From: Demequina sp. NBRC 110057
GTDB lineage: Bacteria; Actinomycetota; Actinomycetes; Actinomycetales; Demequinaceae
Assembly: GCF_002090175.1 (NCBI RefSeq)
Contig: NZ_BBRN01000003.1
Span: 124,001-188,000 of the forward strand
Direction: 5' to 3'
Length of the DNA: 64,000 bases
In this document: positions 54,488-64,000 of the stretch, piece by piece
Layout of the letters: each line of letters opens with the position of its first letter
Numbering within the stretch: the stretch's first letter is position 1
Notes under the pieces: generated by a model
Database searches by the model: none
Told to the model about the DNA's origin: nothing
Seen by the model: the letters and a program-made list of their open reading frames with translations, nothing else
Made by a program: the position numbers and the translations under genes

Positions 54488-57186
54488 TACGACCTCGGGA
54501 TCTCGACCATCTCGAACGTCTCGATGATGTCACCGACCTGGATGTCGTTGAACTTGCCCAGGCCGATACCGCACTCGAAGCCCTCGCGGACCTCGGTGGC
54601 GTCATCCTTGAAGCGACGCAGGGTGTCGATCGTGGGCTCGCCGATGACGACGCCCTCGCGGACCACGCGTGCCTTGGCGTTGCGGACGATCTTGCCGTTG
54701 CGCACCAGACATCCGGCGATGTTGCCGAACTTCGACGAGCGGAAGATCTCCTGGATCTCCGCCGAGCCGACCTGCTTCTCCTCGAACTCGGGCTTGAGCA
54801 TGCCCTTGAGCGACGCCTCGACGTCCTCGATGGCACGGTAGATGACCGAGTAGAAGCGCATGTCGACGCCCTCGCGGTCGGCAAGGTCCTGGACCCGCTC
54901 GGCCGGACGGACGTTGAAGCCCAGGATGATCGCGTTGTCGACCGTCGCGAGGTTGACGTCGTTCTGCGTCACCGCACCGACACCGCGGTGGATGATGCGC
55001 AGGTCGACCTCGTCGCCCACGTCGATCTGGAGCAGCGCGTCCTCGAGGGCCTCGACGGCACCCGACACATCACCCTTGATGATGAGGTTGAGGGTGTCGA
55101 TCTTGCCCTCCTCGAGGGCCTTGTTGAGGTCCTCGAGCGAGATGCGCTTGCGACGCTTGGCCAGCTGAGCCGCACGGGCCGCTGCCTCGCGCTTCTCCGC
55201 GATCTGACGAGCCGTGCGGTCGTCCTCCGCCACCAGGAAGGTGTCGCCGGCGCCGGGCACCGACGTGAGGCCGATGACCAGCACGGGACGTGCGGGGGTG
55301 GCCTCCTGGACCTGGTTGTCGTGCTCGTCGAACATCGCACGCACACGGCCGTGGGCCGTACCGGCGACGATCGAGTCACCCACACGCAGGGTTCCCGAGT
55401 TGACCAGCACGGTCGCGACGGCACCGCGGCCCTTGTCGAGGTGAGCCTCGACGGCCACACCACGCGCGTCCTTGTTGGGGTTCGCGCGCAGGTCGAGGCC
55501 GGCGTCCGCGGTGAGCAGGACAGCCTCGAGCAGCTTGTCGATGTGCAGGTTGTCGCGAGCCGAGACCTCGACGAACATCGTGTCGCCGCCCCACTCCTCC
55601 GAGACAAGGTTGTACTCGGTGAGCTGCTGACGGATCTTGTCCGGGTTCGCGCCTTCCTTATCGATCTTGTTGATCGCGACCACGATCGGCACGTTGGCGG
55701 CCTGCGCGTGGTTGAGGGCCTCGATGGTCTGGGGCATCACGCCGTCATCGGCCGCGACCACGAGGATCGCGATGTCGGTGACCTCGGCACCACGGGCACG
55801 CATGGCGGTGAACGCCTCGTGACCCGGGGTATCGATGAACGTGATGGCACGGTCCACACCCTCGTGGGTGTGGTGCACCTGGTACGCACCGATGTGCTGG
55901 GTGATGCCGCCAGCCTCGCCGGAGATGACGTCGGCGTGACGGATGGCGTCAAGCAGGCGCGTCTTACCGTGGTCGACGTGACCCATGACGGTGACGACCG
56001 GCGGGCGAGCCTCGAGCTCCTCGTCGGTCTCCGCGGCGAGCTCGGCCTCGAGGTCGAGGCCGAAGTCCTCGAGCAGCTCGCGGTCCTCCTCCTCGGGCGA
56101 CACGATCTGGATCTTGTAGCCCAGCTCGACGCCGAGGGCCTCGAACGTGCCCTCGTCGAGCGACTGCGTGGCAGTCGCCATCTCGCCCAGGTGGAACAGG
56201 ACGGTGACGAGCGAGGCGGGGTTGACGTCAATCCGCTCGGCGAAGTCCGTCAGCGTCGCGCCGCGACGCAGGCGGATGACCGACTGGCCATCGCCACGGG
56301 GAATGTTGACGCCGCCGATGGCGGGAGCCTGCTGCTGCTCGTACTCTGCCCGCTTGGCACGCTTCGACTTACGCGAGCGCGCGGGCTTGCCACCCTGGCG
56401 ACCGAAGGCACCAGCGGTGCCTCCGCGGCCACGGCCACCGGGGCCGGGACGACCGCCGGGACCGCCGCCGAAACCGGGACGGGCGCCACCGGGGCCGCCA
56501 CCGGGAGCACCGGGGCGACCGCCGCGACCACCCGCAGGGGCGCCGGGGCGGCCGAGGCCGCTGGGCGCACGCTGGGGCATCTGGCCGGGCGTGGGACGCG
56601 GGCCGCGACCGGGGGCACCAGCGGCGCCACCGGCACCGGGGGCTCCGGGGCGACCGGCACCGCCGGGGCGAGGCCCGGGACGGTTGGTCTGGAACGGGTT
56701 GTTACCGCCCGGACGCGGGCGGGGACGCGGGCCGGCGGTGCGGTCCGAGAACGGGTTGTTGCCACCGGGGCGCGGGCGCGGCTTCGGCATGTCCGCCGGC
56801 GAGGGCGACGCAGGCTTGGCCTCGGCGGAGGCGTCGGCGGGCTTGGGGGCCGGAGCCTCGGCCGCCGGCTTGGGTGCCGCGGGCTTCGCCGCGGCAGGGG
56901 CCTCGGCGACGGGGGCGGGCTCGGGCTCGGCGGCCGGCTTGGGGCCGGGCTTCGGGCCAGGCTTGGGGGCTGCCTTCTTGGGGGCCGAGGCGGCGGGCTT
57001 CGCCTGCTCCTTCGACTCCTTGGCGCCGCCACCGGGGAAGGCCTCGCGGGCCTTGCGGATGACGGGTGCCTCAAGGGTCGACGACGGACCCTTGACGTAT
57101 TCGCCGAGCTCGTTGAGCTTGGCAATCAGTTCCTTGCTCGGTACTCCGAGCTCCTTCGCGATCTCGTGAACGCGGGGCTTAGCCAC
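54487..57186 (-). CDS. infB: Translation initiation factor IF-2
   Basis: 899 aa, GTG start at 57186 ([15 protein letters not shown]) with an AGGAGA ribosome site. The N-terminal IF2_N motif is followed by a Pro/Ala/Lys then Gly/Arg/Pro-rich disordered region (about residues 50-290). The GTPase domain starts near residue 395 with GHVDHGKT, then DTPGHEAF and NKIDK, then the fMet-tRNA-binding C-terminal domain. A short palindrome, 57198-57212, lies just upstream of its ribosome site. Confidence 0.97.
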   Translation of the reverse strand: MAKPRVHEIAKELGVPSKELIAKLNELGEYVKGPSSTLEAPVIRKAREAFPGGGAKESKEQAKPAASAPKKAAPKPGPKPGPKPAAEPEPAPVAEAPAAAKPAAPKPAAEAPAPKPADASAEAKPASPSPADMPKPRPRPGGNNPFSDRTAGPRPRPRPGGNNPFQTNRPGPRPGGAGRPGAPGAGGAAGAPGRGPRPTPGQMPQRAPSGLGRPGAPAGGRGGRPGAPGGGPGGARPGFGGGPGGRPGPGGRGRGGTAGAFGRQGGKPARSRKSKRAKRAEYEQQQAPAIGGVNIPRGDGQSVIRLRRGATLTDFAERIDVNPASLVTVLFHLGEMATATQSLDEGTFEALGVELGYKIQIVSPEEEDRELLEDFGLDLEAELAAETDEELEARPPVVTVMGHVDHGKTRLLDAIRHADVISGEAGGITQHIGAYQVHHTHEGVDRAITFIDTPGHEAFTAMRARGAEVTDIAILVVAADDGVMPQTIEALNHAQAANVPIVVAINKIDKEGANPDKIRQQLTEYNLVSEEWGGDTMFVEVSARDNLHIDKLLEAVLLTADAGLDLRANPNKDARGVAVEAHLDKGRGAVATVLVNSGTLRVGDSIVAGTAHGRVRAMFDEHDNQVQEATPARPVLVIGLTSVPGAGDTFLVAEDDRTARQIAEKREAAARAAQLAKRRKRISLEDLNKALEEGKIDTLNLIIKGDVSGAVEALEDALLQIDVGDEVDLRIIHRGVGAVTQNDVNLATVDNAIILGFNVRPAERVQDLADREGVDMRFYSVIYRAIEDVEASLKGMLKPEFEEKQVGSAEIQEIFRSSKFGNIAGCLVRNGKIVRNAKARVVREGVVIGEPTIDTLRRFKDDATEVREGFECGIGLGKFNDIQVGDIIETFEMVEIPRS

Positions 57187-57302
57187 AATTCTCCTGTCTC
57201 GGTCCGACCGAGGCAGGGTCGAACCATCGTTACGTGCGGGTGCTCATCTCGAGGTGCTCATCGGACGACCATGGGTTTTCATCCCTTGTCTTCAATGGTG
57301 GG

Positions 57303-57593
57303 CTAGTCGACGGCCTCGACGCGGTCCGGCACCGCGACTACGGACGCATCGGCCCCAGGCGAGCGCAGTGCTCGCCCGAAGGCCTTGCGACGAATCGCGA
57401 GTGCCAGGCAGTCCGGGTTGGGATGCAGCCACGCTCCCCTTCCCGGCCTGGTGGCGGCCTCGTCGACGATCACGCGATCGCCCTCGAGGACCAGCCGCAT
57501 CAGGGCCGGCCGGGAATCCTTGCCTCGGCATCCGACACACGTCCGCACCGGCTCGTGTGAGCCTGGCGCGGGCGAGGGGAGGTCACCGGACAT
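57303..57593 (-). CDS. YlxR/RnpM-family RNA-binding protein (DUF448)
   Basis: 96 aa. EPVRTCVGCRGKDSRPALMR and GRGAWLHPNPDC are the family signature. In Bacillus the protein (RnpM) binds RNase P RNA and modulates its activity. It lies between nusA and infB, its conserved location. The 116-base gap to infB holds a 10-base direct repeat (57239-57248, 57253-57262) of unknown meaning. Confidence 0.92.
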   Translation of the reverse strand: MSGDLPSPAPGSHEPVRTCVGCRGKDSRPALMRLVLEGDRVIVDEAATRPGRGAWLHPNPDCLALAIRRKAFGRALRSPGADASVVAVPDRVEAVD

Positions 57594-57638
57594 GTCTTCT
57601 CGGCCTTGACAGTCTAGCGCGCCTCGCGACGGGCCGGG

Positions 57639-58655
57639 TCACGCCTCCGCGGCGCGCCGCGCCGCGGGGGTGTCGGGGGCCTCGTCGGAACGGATGTCGA
57701 TGCGCCATCCGGTGAGGCGGGCGGCAAGGCGGGCGTTCTGCCCCTCCTTGCCGATGGCGAGCGACAGGTGGAAGTCGGGAACGACCACGCGGGCGGCCCT
57801 CGCCTCCTCGTCGACCACGGTGACGGAGACGACGCGCGACGGGCTGAGGGCGTTACCCACGAACGTGGCGGGGTCCTCGTCCCAGTCGACGATGTCGATC
57901 TTCTCGCCGTGCAGTTCGCTCATGACGGCGCGCACGCGGGCGCCCATGGGGCCGATGCAGGCGCCCTTGGCGTTCACTCCCGCGACGGTGGCGCGGACGG
58001 CCATCTTGGTGCGGTGGCCGGCCTCGCGCGCGAGCGACATGATCTCGACGGTGCCGTCGGCGATCTCCGGGACCTCCATCTCGAACAGGCGACGCACCAG
58101 GTTGGGGTGCGTGCGCGAGATCGTGATGGACGGGCCCTTATTGCCGCGCGAGACGTCGAGGACGTACCCGCGCAGGCGCTCGCCGTGCGTGTAGGTCTCG
58201 GTGGGCACCTGCTCGTGCTGCGGCAGGATCGCCTCGACATCGCCGATGTCGACGTGCACCTGGCGCGGGTCGGCCGCCTGCTGGATGATGCCGGACACGA
58301 GGTGGCCCGCGCGGTCGGCGTAGGAGCCGAGCACCGCATCGTCGCCCACCTGGCGCATGCGCTGCACGATGATCTGACGCGCGGTGGCCGTCGCGATGCG
58401 GCCGAAGTCCTTGGGGGTGTCCTCGAACTCGGGCTGGTCCTCGAGCAGCTCGTCGGACTCGGGGTCGACGTCCTCGCGCGCGAAGATCGCCACGCGGCCG
58501 CTCGCGCGGTCCACGTGAGCGCGGGCGTGACGGTACGCGCCGGGGGTCTTGTGGTACGCGGACAGGAGCGCCTGCTCGATCGCGTCCACGAGGACGTCGA
58601 GCGAGATCTCCTTCTCGCGTTCGAGGCCCCTCAGGGCCAGCATGTCAATGTCCAT
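57639..58655 (-). CDS. nusA: Transcription termination/antitermination factor NusA
   Basis: 338 aa. N-terminal RNA polymerase-binding domain, S1 domain, and two KH domains ([41 protein letters not shown]). It lacks the C-terminal acidic repeats of E. coli NusA; about 340 residues is normal for actinobacteria, so it is not truncated. It controls pausing, termination and rRNA antitermination. Confidence 0.96.
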   Translation of the reverse strand: MDIDMLALRGLEREKEISLDVLVDAIEQALLSAYHKTPGAYRHARAHVDRASGRVAIFAREDVDPESDELLEDQPEFEDTPKDFGRIATATARQIIVQRMRQVGDDAVLGSYADRAGHLVSGIIQQAADPRQVHVDIGDVEAILPQHEQVPTETYTHGERLRGYVLDVSRGNKGPSITISRTHPNLVRRLFEMEVPEIADGTVEIMSLAREAGHRTKMAVRATVAGVNAKGACIGPMGARVRAVMSELHGEKIDIVDWDEDPATFVGNALSPSRVVSVTVVDEEARAARVVVPDFHLSLAIGKEGQNARLAARLTGWRIDIRSDEAPDTPAARRAAEA

Positions 58656-58673
58656 GGTTCCTCCTGGGACAGG

Positions 58674-59135
58674 TCAGTCGAGACGCTTCAGCTCGACGAC
58701 CACGCTCGCGGCGTCGACATCGGCGATGGCCACCTCGCGGCGCTCGCCGTCGACGTCGAGCACGAGGGTGTCCCCGTCGACGTCGGTGAGGCGGCCGGTC
58801 ACCGCGGCGCCGGCGAGCGTGAGCTCGACGAGGCGGGTGCGGGCGCGCAGGAAGTGGCGGCGCTCCGTGAGGGGGCGGTCGGTGCCAGGCGTGGACACCT
58901 CGAGGACGTACGGCGTCGACGGCACGTTGGCCTCGTCGAGGGCGGCGCCGATGCCGCGCGAGGCCTCGGCGACCTTGTCAAGGTCGGCCGACCCGACCTC
59001 GGTCTCGGGCAGATCCACCGTCACGGTCACGCGCGAACGCTTGCCCGCCGGCGACACCGTCACCGCGTCGAGCTCGAGACCGGCCGCCTTGGCGGCCGGT
59101 CCGGCAAGGTCGGCAATCCGGTCTGTGATGTCCAT
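58674..59135 (-). CDS. rimP: Ribosome maturation factor RimP
   Basis: 153 aa. GLELDAVTVSPAGKRSRVTVTVD and the YVLEVSTPGTDRPLTERRHF signature. Needed for 30S assembly around S12/S19. ATG 59135 has an AAGG site. A perfect 7-bp hairpin with a 3-base loop (59151-59167) lies 16 bases upstream in its probable leader. It heads the nusA-infB cluster and is divergent from the lipoprotein gene. Confidence 0.95.
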   Translation of the reverse strand: MDITDRIADLAGPAAKAAGLELDAVTVSPAGKRSRVTVTVDLPETEVGSADLDKVAEASRGIGAALDEANVPSTPYVLEVSTPGTDRPLTERRHFLRARTRLVELTLAGAAVTGRLTDVDGDTLVLDVDGERREVAIADVDAASVVVELKRLD

Positions 59136-59226
59136 GGCATCGCCTTCCCCACGCGTGCGACACGCGTTCCGTTGCTGAAGTTCGGTCGCGGATAGTCTAG
59201 CCGCCCGCCGTGGGATGATGACCGCC

Positions 59227-60210
59227 ATGCGGATCTCTCGGGCGGCAGCAACCACGGTCGCGGCCCTCGTCGCGGCGTCCACCCTGGGAGGCTGCTCGTG
59301 GCGGCTCGAGACCGAGGACCCCGTGTGGCCCTCCCCCGACGCCGTGACCGTGACCCGCGACGACGCCGCGCAGCGCGAGCAGGCGGTGATCGACGCCGTC
59401 GACGACGCGGGCGAGGACGGTGCCGACGCGGTGCTCGCCGCGTACGAGTCGGTGGCCGCGCCCGAACGCCTGGAGGCCCTGGGAGGCGTCTACGTCGCCT
59501 ACCCCGACGCGAGCGTGACGCCCACCGCAACGCCTGCCCCTGAGCCCTCGGCGGCCGACGCCGTGGCTGCGGCGCGCGACGGCGACCTCGCCGACGCGCT
59601 CGCCACCGCCGACGACGGCCTCGCCTTCCTCCTGGCCTCCGCTGGCCTGTCGCACGCGCTGACCGCCTGGTACGCGACGTGGGCCGAGCAGGCCTTCCTC
59701 GACACCGACACCGCCGTGGTCGAGGAGCGCCTGCTCGAGACTGATGCCATCGACGGCGTCGCCGTCACGCCGAGCGACACTTCACTCGACGGCGCCACCC
59801 TGTCCGCGTTGGTCGTCGAGCACGACCGGGCGCGCTACCTCTACGAGGTGATGGCGGCGAAGGCCGCCGATGCCGAGCGCGAGCAGTGGCTTGCCAGGCG
59901 CGACATCCAGGGCGCTCGGGCCGAGGCGCTGGCGTCCCTGCCGGGCGTGGACGACGCCAGGCAGGCGGTCTACGTGGTGGACAACGCCACGGTGACCGAC
60001 ACGGCGACGCGGACGGCGACAGCACGCGGCACCGAGACGGACCTCGGCGGGGCCTACGCGGCCCTCATGGACGGTGCCGACGATGCCGACCTGCCGTGGC
60101 TGCTCGGGGCCGCCTTCGACGCGTACGCCCAGGCGGCGGCGTATGCCGAGCCCGGCACCGACGACGCGGCGATCCCCGCCCTTCCCGGCCTCACCGTCGA
60201 CGCCTCCTGA
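59227..60210 (+). CDS. Lipoprotein, possibly DUF4439 (ferritin-like)
   Basis: 327 aa from ATG 59227 (in-frame ATGs at 59215 and 59218 are alternatives). The lipobox LGGC puts lipid on Cys23. The rest is mostly alpha-helical, Ala/Asp-rich, with a Thr/Pro linker near residue 100. The C-terminal part (VEHDRARYLYEVMAAKAAD..., later AFDAYAQAAAYAEPGTDDAA) recalls DUF4439 proteins found beside rimP and proS in related genomes; the match is from memory and modest. No metal-binding cluster is obvious. It is convergent with proS. Confidence 0.7.
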   Translation: MRISRAAATTVAALVAASTLGGCSWRLETEDPVWPSPDAVTVTRDDAAQREQAVIDAVDDAGEDGADAVLAAYESVAAPERLEALGGVYVAYPDASVTPTATPAPEPSAADAVAAARDGDLADALATADDGLAFLLASAGLSHALTAWYATWAEQAFLDTDTAVVEERLLETDAIDGVAVTPSDTSLDGATLSALVVEHDRARYLYEVMAAKAADAEREQWLARRDIQGARAEALASLPGVDDARQAVYVVDNATVTDTATRTATARGTETDLGGAYAALMDGADDADLPWLLGAAFDAYAQAAAYAEPGTDDAAIPALPGLTVDAS

Positions 60211-60230
60211 GCGGCGACCGTGTCGTCACG

Positions 60231-60271
60231 CGCGTGAGGGCCGCCCCCTGACAGGGGGCGGCCCTCACGCG
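60231..60271. terminator. Perfect 19-bp bidirectional terminator hairpin
   Basis: CGCGTGAGGGCCGCCCCCT (60231-60249), three-base loop, AGGGGGCGGCCCTCACGCG (60253-60271). It fills the gap between the convergent lipoprotein gene and proS; pairing is perfect over 19 bp, with no T-tract. Confidence 0.85.
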
Positions 60272-60281
60272 TCGACTGCGG

Positions 60282-62084
60282 TTAGCCCGCGAGTGCCTCG
60301 CGCACGCGACGCGCGACCTCGGCCACGGCATCGGCCACGGGAAGCGCCTCGCTGGCGCCGGTCGCGCGGGTCTTCAGCTCCACCTCGCCGTCCGCGAGGC
60401 CGCGGCCGGCGACGAGAATGTACGGCGCTCCCAGCAGCTCGGCGTCCTTGAACTTCACGCCGGGCGAGACCTTGGGACGGTCGTCGAAGAGCACCTCGAT
60501 GCCGGCGGCCTCCAGGCCCTCGGCGAGGCCCTGGGCAGCGTCGAAGACGTCCTGGTCCTTGCCGGTGGCGACGACGTGCACGTGGAACGGGGCGACCTGG
60601 ATGGGCCACGCGAGGCCGAGGTCGTCGTGGTTGTTCTCCGCCAGCAGCGCCACCGCGCGCGTCACGCCGATGCCGTACGAGCCCATCGTGACGGTCTGCT
60701 GCTTGCCGTTGACGTCGAGCACCTGGAGGCCGAGCGCCTGGGCGTACTTGCGGCCCAGCTGGAAGATGTGGCCGATCTCGACGCCGCGGGCGAGCTCGAG
60801 GGGGCCCGAGCCGTCAGGGGCCTCGTCGCCGGCGCGCACCGTCGCGGCCTCGATGACGCCGTCGGCAGTGAAGTCACGCCCCATGGTGAGCTCGAAGACG
60901 TGCTTGCCCGCCTGGTCGGCGCCGGTGATCCAGCGCGTTCCCTCGACGACGCGGGGATCCACGAGGTACGGGATCGCCGTGTCTGCCTCGTCGCCGCGGG
61001 CCACGCCCTCGGCGCGCGCCTGCGGTCCGAGGGCGCCGGGGCCGATGTAGCCCTTGACCAGCTCGGGGTGCTTCGCGAAGTCGGCCTCGGTGGCGGCCTC
61101 GACGTCCGCGGGGCTCAGTGCGGCCTCGAGCCGCGTCATGTCCGCGTCCCTGTCACCGGGGATACCCACGACGAGCAGCGACCGCTCGCCGGCCGGGCTC
61201 GTCACGGCGAGCACCACATTCTTCAGCGTGTCGGCGGCCGTCCAGGTCCGGTCGGCACGCGGGTGGGCGGCGTTGGCCGCGGCCACGAGAGTGTCGATCG
61301 TGGGAGTGTCGGGGGTGTCCTCGACGTGAGCGGCGGGGGCATCGGCCAGCGGCAGGGGCGCGGGCACGGGGGTCGTCACGGCCTCGACGTTCGCGGCGTA
61401 GCCTCCTGGCGAGCGCACGAAGGTGTCCTCACCCACGACGGTGGGCGACAGGAACTCCTCGGACTTGGAGCCGCCCATCGCACCGGACTGGGCCTGCACG
61501 ATGACGTACTCGAGGCCCAGGCGCTCGAAGATGCGGATGTAGGCGGCGCGCTGGGCGGCGTACGAGGCGTCCAGGCCCTCGTCGTCCACGTCGAACGAGT
61601 ACGAATCCTTCATGATGAACTCGCGGCCGCGCAGCAGGCCAGCGCGGGGGCGCGCCTCGTCGCGGTACTTGGTCTGGATCTGGTAAATCGTGAGGGGCAG
61701 GTCCTTGTACGAGCTGTACAGGTCCTTCACGAGGAGCGTGAACATCTCCTCGTGCGTGGGCGCCAGGAGGTAGTCGCCGCCCTTGCGGTCCTGCAGGCGG
61801 AACAGGTTGGGGCCGTACTCGGTCCACCGGTCGGTCGCCTCGTAGGGCTCGCGCGGCAGCAGCGCGGGGAAGTGCACCTCCTGGCCGCCCGCGGCGTCCA
61901 TCTCCTCGCGGACGATGCGCTCGACCTTGGCCAGGACCTTGAGGCCAAGCGGGAGCCAGGTGTAGATGCCCGGCGCGGCGCGGCGGATGTAGCCGGCACG
62001 GACGAGCAGCTGGTGCGACGCCACCTCGGCGTCGGCGGGGTTCTCGCGCAGCGTGCGCAGGAAGAGAGAGGACATGCGAAGCAT
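60282..62084 (-). CDS. proS: Prolyl-tRNA synthetase
   Basis: 600 aa. Class II motif 1 region ([15 protein letters not shown]), motif 2 ([16 protein letters not shown]), an editing/insertion domain (about residues 225-405), and the anticodon-binding domain at the C-terminus. This is the bacterial ProRS with the INS domain that edits Ala-tRNAPro. The start [16 protein letters not shown] is usual for actinobacteria; ATG 62075 is a shorter alternative. Confidence 0.97.
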   Translation of the reverse strand: MLRMSSLFLRTLRENPADAEVASHQLLVRAGYIRRAAPGIYTWLPLGLKVLAKVERIVREEMDAAGGQEVHFPALLPREPYEATDRWTEYGPNLFRLQDRKGGDYLLAPTHEEMFTLLVKDLYSSYKDLPLTIYQIQTKYRDEARPRAGLLRGREFIMKDSYSFDVDDEGLDASYAAQRAAYIRIFERLGLEYVIVQAQSGAMGGSKSEEFLSPTVVGEDTFVRSPGGYAANVEAVTTPVPAPLPLADAPAAHVEDTPDTPTIDTLVAAANAAHPRADRTWTAADTLKNVVLAVTSPAGERSLLVVGIPGDRDADMTRLEAALSPADVEAATEADFAKHPELVKGYIGPGALGPQARAEGVARGDEADTAIPYLVDPRVVEGTRWITGADQAGKHVFELTMGRDFTADGVIEAATVRAGDEAPDGSGPLELARGVEIGHIFQLGRKYAQALGLQVLDVNGKQQTVTMGSYGIGVTRAVALLAENNHDDLGLAWPIQVAPFHVHVVATGKDQDVFDAAQGLAEGLEAAGIEVLFDDRPKVSPGVKFKDAELLGAPYILVAGRGLADGEVELKTRATGASEALPVADAVAEVARRVREALAG

Positions 62085-62163
62085 GGGGTTAAGCGTATCG
62101 GGGGACCATATGCGATGCGCGCACCCCCGCCCGCGTCGCCCATGCGGCGCCGCCCCTCAACGG

Positions 62164-62200
62164 CGGAAGGCGCCGGCCCCGAGGGGACCGACGCCTTCCG
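62164..62200 (-). terminator. Terminator after the SLH-domain gene
   Basis: CGGAAGGCG (62164-62172) / CGCCTTCCG (62192-62200) with inner CGG/CCG and CCC/GGG pairs and a three-base loop, 14 bases beyond the stop of the SLH gene and upstream of proS. Confidence 0.65.
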
Positions 62201-62213
62201 TCGAGGATGGCCG

Positions 62214-64000
62214 TCAGGCCGTGTGCGCGGTGCGGAAGAGGAACGCCGCCATCGCGTCACGAGTCGTCGCCGTGGTGGGGCGGTACTCGACGCCGTCCGA
62301 GGTGGTCCAGCCCTGCGAGAGGCCAGCCTCGTACATCCACGTCATCGCCGGGGCGAAGACGCGAGAGTCCGAGACGTCGACGAACGGCGAGGTGCCTGCC
62401 GGAGTGGGCTCGCCTGCCTGGCGCCACAGGAATGCGGCGAGCTGGTCGCGCTGAATGAGCGCCGCGCCGCGGAACTCGGCGCCACTCGGCGTGGCCCATC
62501 CATTCGACAGCCCGGTCTGGCCCATCCACACGATGGCCTTCCAGTGAGCGGTCGCACCGGGCTTGCCAGCGATGGGCGAGACGTCGACGAACGGCCAGTC
62601 ATTGCCCGTGATCGCCGGCGAACCCGCCTGGCGGTACAGGAACGCCGCGAAGGCGTCGCGCGTCGTGCCGGTCCAGGGGCGGTACTCCGCACCCGTTGCC
62701 GTCGGCCAGCCCTTCGCGAGGCCCTCAGCCTGCATCCAGGCGATCTCCCCTGCGTGCGGCGTGTAGAACTCGGACGACGGGTCCGAGGTCACGTCCTCGA
62801 ACGGCGCGCAGAAGTCCGACGGACGGTCGGCACCAAGCACCACGTTGTCAATCGGCAGGCCCTCGTAGGTGTTCGTCACGAGCCAGCCATAGCGGCTGCC
62901 GCCGACAATCTCGGGGACACGGTCCGCGGCCTGGCCGCCGAGCTCCCACACACCGAGCGCATCGCCCGCGGCGTCGAGCACGGTGAGGTCGGCGTACAGC
63001 AGGCCATCCACAGCGTAGAAGGTGTGCTCGAGGGTGTACCAGCCGGACTCGGTGACAGACAAGGTGTCCTCGCCGTAGCCCGTCGCGCCCTTGCCGCCGA
63101 CGTTGTTGCCCGCGCCGATGGTCCATGTGCCGGCACCGTCGGCGCCGACGACGAACACGAAGTCACGCTGGTGCTTACCGTCCGTTCCGTTGACCGCGTG
63201 GGACCAGGTGAACTGGCCCTCGGCCGCTTCGGCGTCAAGGTAGAAGTCGGCGGACGTGGTGTAGCCGTCCTCCGGGAACAGCGTCGACTTGCCGCCGTAA
63301 TAGGTGGACACCATGGCATCCGCATCGTCACCGGTCTCGGGCGCGGTCGCGAAGTGGCACCCCGCCGACGCGAGAAGAGAGCTCTCGGACCAGCGCTGCG
63401 AGACGCTTGACAGGCCGTCGGTGCCGGACTCGAAGTCCTGCACGTAGGCCGTCACCTCGTCGATGGCCGTCGCCGGGCGCGCGGTGACCGTCATGTTGAG
63501 CGCGTATCCGGTGTAGTCACCGGTCGCGTGGAACGTCCCCTTCGCGTCGCCAGCGGCGTACATGTCCGCCCAGTCGGAGTCCACGTACAACTCGTCGGCG
63601 TCGACGTCGGCACCGATCGACGGCGCGTCGGGAACCGTGTCCAGGTTCAGCGAATCCCACGGACCGCTCGGCAGTTCACCGAAACGGCTCGTCGGGTACG
63701 AGAAGGACACGATCACATCGGAAGGGACCTGGATCCCCTCGTTCGCGAGGTCGAACGTGACGGGGACGGTGAAGCCGTTCTGGCAGGTCTCCTTGTCAGC
63801 GTCGTACCACTGGCTCGCGGAGCCACAGTTGTCGTCCGTGTCCGCGGACGGACGGAACGGGATCGCGAAGGTCTGTTCGTACGAAGCGATCTCTTCGCCC
63901 ACGGCGCCATCGACACCCACCTCGTAGAAGTGGACGGTCACAGGCTCCTCAAAGGTTGCCCCAGGAGTGGTCACGCAGTCGGCTCCGCTGCCCTGCTCGC
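62214..64000 (-). CDS. Secreted protein with three C-terminal SLH-like repeats (5' end beyond window)
   Basis: At least 595 codons are present and the frame stays open to the window edge (a GADC sequence precedes the first possible internal start), so the N-terminus is missing. The visible part begins with two beta-rich, Thr/Asp-rich domains that look extracellular, then, from about position 62800 down, three repeats of the pattern F-x-D-V...I-x-W-M...G-L-x-x-G-W...R-D-x-x-A-A-F-L-x-R. These are SLH-like repeats that anchor proteins to the cell wall or serve as a carbohydrate-binding surface. The substrate of the upstream part is unknown. Confidence 0.88.
   Translation of the reverse strand, partial: EQGSGADCVTTPGATFEEPVTVHFYEVGVDGAVGEEIASYEQTFAIPFRPSADTDDNCGSASQWYDADKETCQNGFTVPVTFDLANEGIQVPSDVIVSFSYPTSRFGELPSGPWDSLNLDTVPDAPSIGADVDADELYVDSDWADMYAAGDAKGTFHATGDYTGYALNMTVTARPATAIDEVTAYVQDFESGTDGLSSVSQRWSESSLLASAGCHFATAPETGDDADAMVSTYYGGKSTLFPEDGYTTSADFYLDAEAAEGQFTWSHAVNGTDGKHQRDFVFVVGADGAGTWTIGAGNNVGGKGATGYGEDTLSVTESGWYTLEHTFYAVDGLLYADLTVLDAAGDALGVWELGGQAADRVPEIVGGSRYGWLVTNTYEGLPIDNVVLGADRPSDFCAPFEDVTSDPSSEFYTPHAGEIAWMQAEGLAKGWPTATGAEYRPWTGTTRDAFAAFLYRQAGSPAITGNDWPFVDVSPIAGKPGATAHWKAIVWMGQTGLSNGWATPSGAEFRGAALIQRDQLAAFLWRQAGEPTPAGTSPFVDVSDSRVFAPAMTWMYEAGLSQGWTTSDGVEYRPTTATTRDAMAAFLFRTAHTA

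Noticed and set aside
54472..57306. Very long open frame antisense to infB (also 60576-63410, 43600-45894, 24596-26878, 12178-14121)
   Set aside because: High-GC DNA yields long open antisense frames; these translations are His/Arg/Val-rich without domains, while the opposite strand encodes textbook proteins.
57639..58655. NusA looked truncated compared with E. coli
   Set aside because: Actinobacterial NusA normally lacks the C-terminal repeats, so 338 aa is full length.

Overview
The window is high-GC chromosomal DNA from an actinobacterium. I infer the order Micrococcales, near Cellulomonadaceae or Demequinaceae; genus and species cannot be fixed from the sequence alone. The supports are strong G/C third-position use, frequent GTG starts, many ATGA and TGATG start-stop overlaps, a mycobacterial-type SOS box, and gene order. 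Most genes lie on the minus strand. I saw no tRNA, rRNA, CRISPR array, insertion sequence or prophage.

The backbone follows an order I recall from Mycobacterium tuberculosis (nrdR and Rv2719c through lexA, hflX, dapF, miaA/miaB, recX/recA, clgR, pgsA, ftsK, rnj, dapA, folA/thyA, dapB, a pepR-type M16 peptidase, pnp, rpsO, ribF, truB, rbfA, infB, nusA, rimP, proS). Lineage-specific blocks interrupt it, and those are the interesting parts.

Layout. 1-6.0 kb: HelR-type RNA polymerase recycling ATPase, a matrixin-like metalloprotease, serA, and a DEAD-box helicase that seems to use a CTG start. 6.0-19.5 kb: nrdR, an SOS-controlled LysM protein divergent from lexA (three LexA boxes between them), dinG, hflX, a methyltransferase, a long palindrome, dapF, miaA, miaB, RNase Y, recX-recA (SOS box upstream), DUF3046 and clgR. 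19.5-29.5 kb: a CinA-type amidase, pgsA, a CapA-like secreted protein, a PAS-GGDEF-EAL protein overlapping ftsK, RNase J and dapA. 29.6-35.9 kb: cupin, thyA-folA, three coupled GNAT acetyltransferases, azlCD, another GNAT, a small membrane protein and dapB.

35.9-42.1 kb: a five-gene MacAB/Ykn-type ABC operon with two adaptors and a lipoprotein made of two copies of a two-cysteine domain. Three 6-bp direct repeats at exact 11-bp spacing precede it, as expected for an OmpR/PhoB-family regulator. This is my best candidate for a poorly described system.

42.2-46.5 kb: M16 peptidase, polynucleotide phosphorylase and ribosomal protein S15. 46.6-52.1 kb: a zinc-dependent dehydrogenase, then a gluABCD-type amino-acid importer with a second binding protein at the end and hairpins between its genes. 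52.1-59.1 kb: the ribF-truB-rbfA-infB-ylxR-nusA-rimP translation and transcription cluster. 59.2-64 kb: a lipoprotein, prolyl-tRNA synthetase, and the 3' part of a secreted protein with three S-layer-homology-like repeats that runs off the window.
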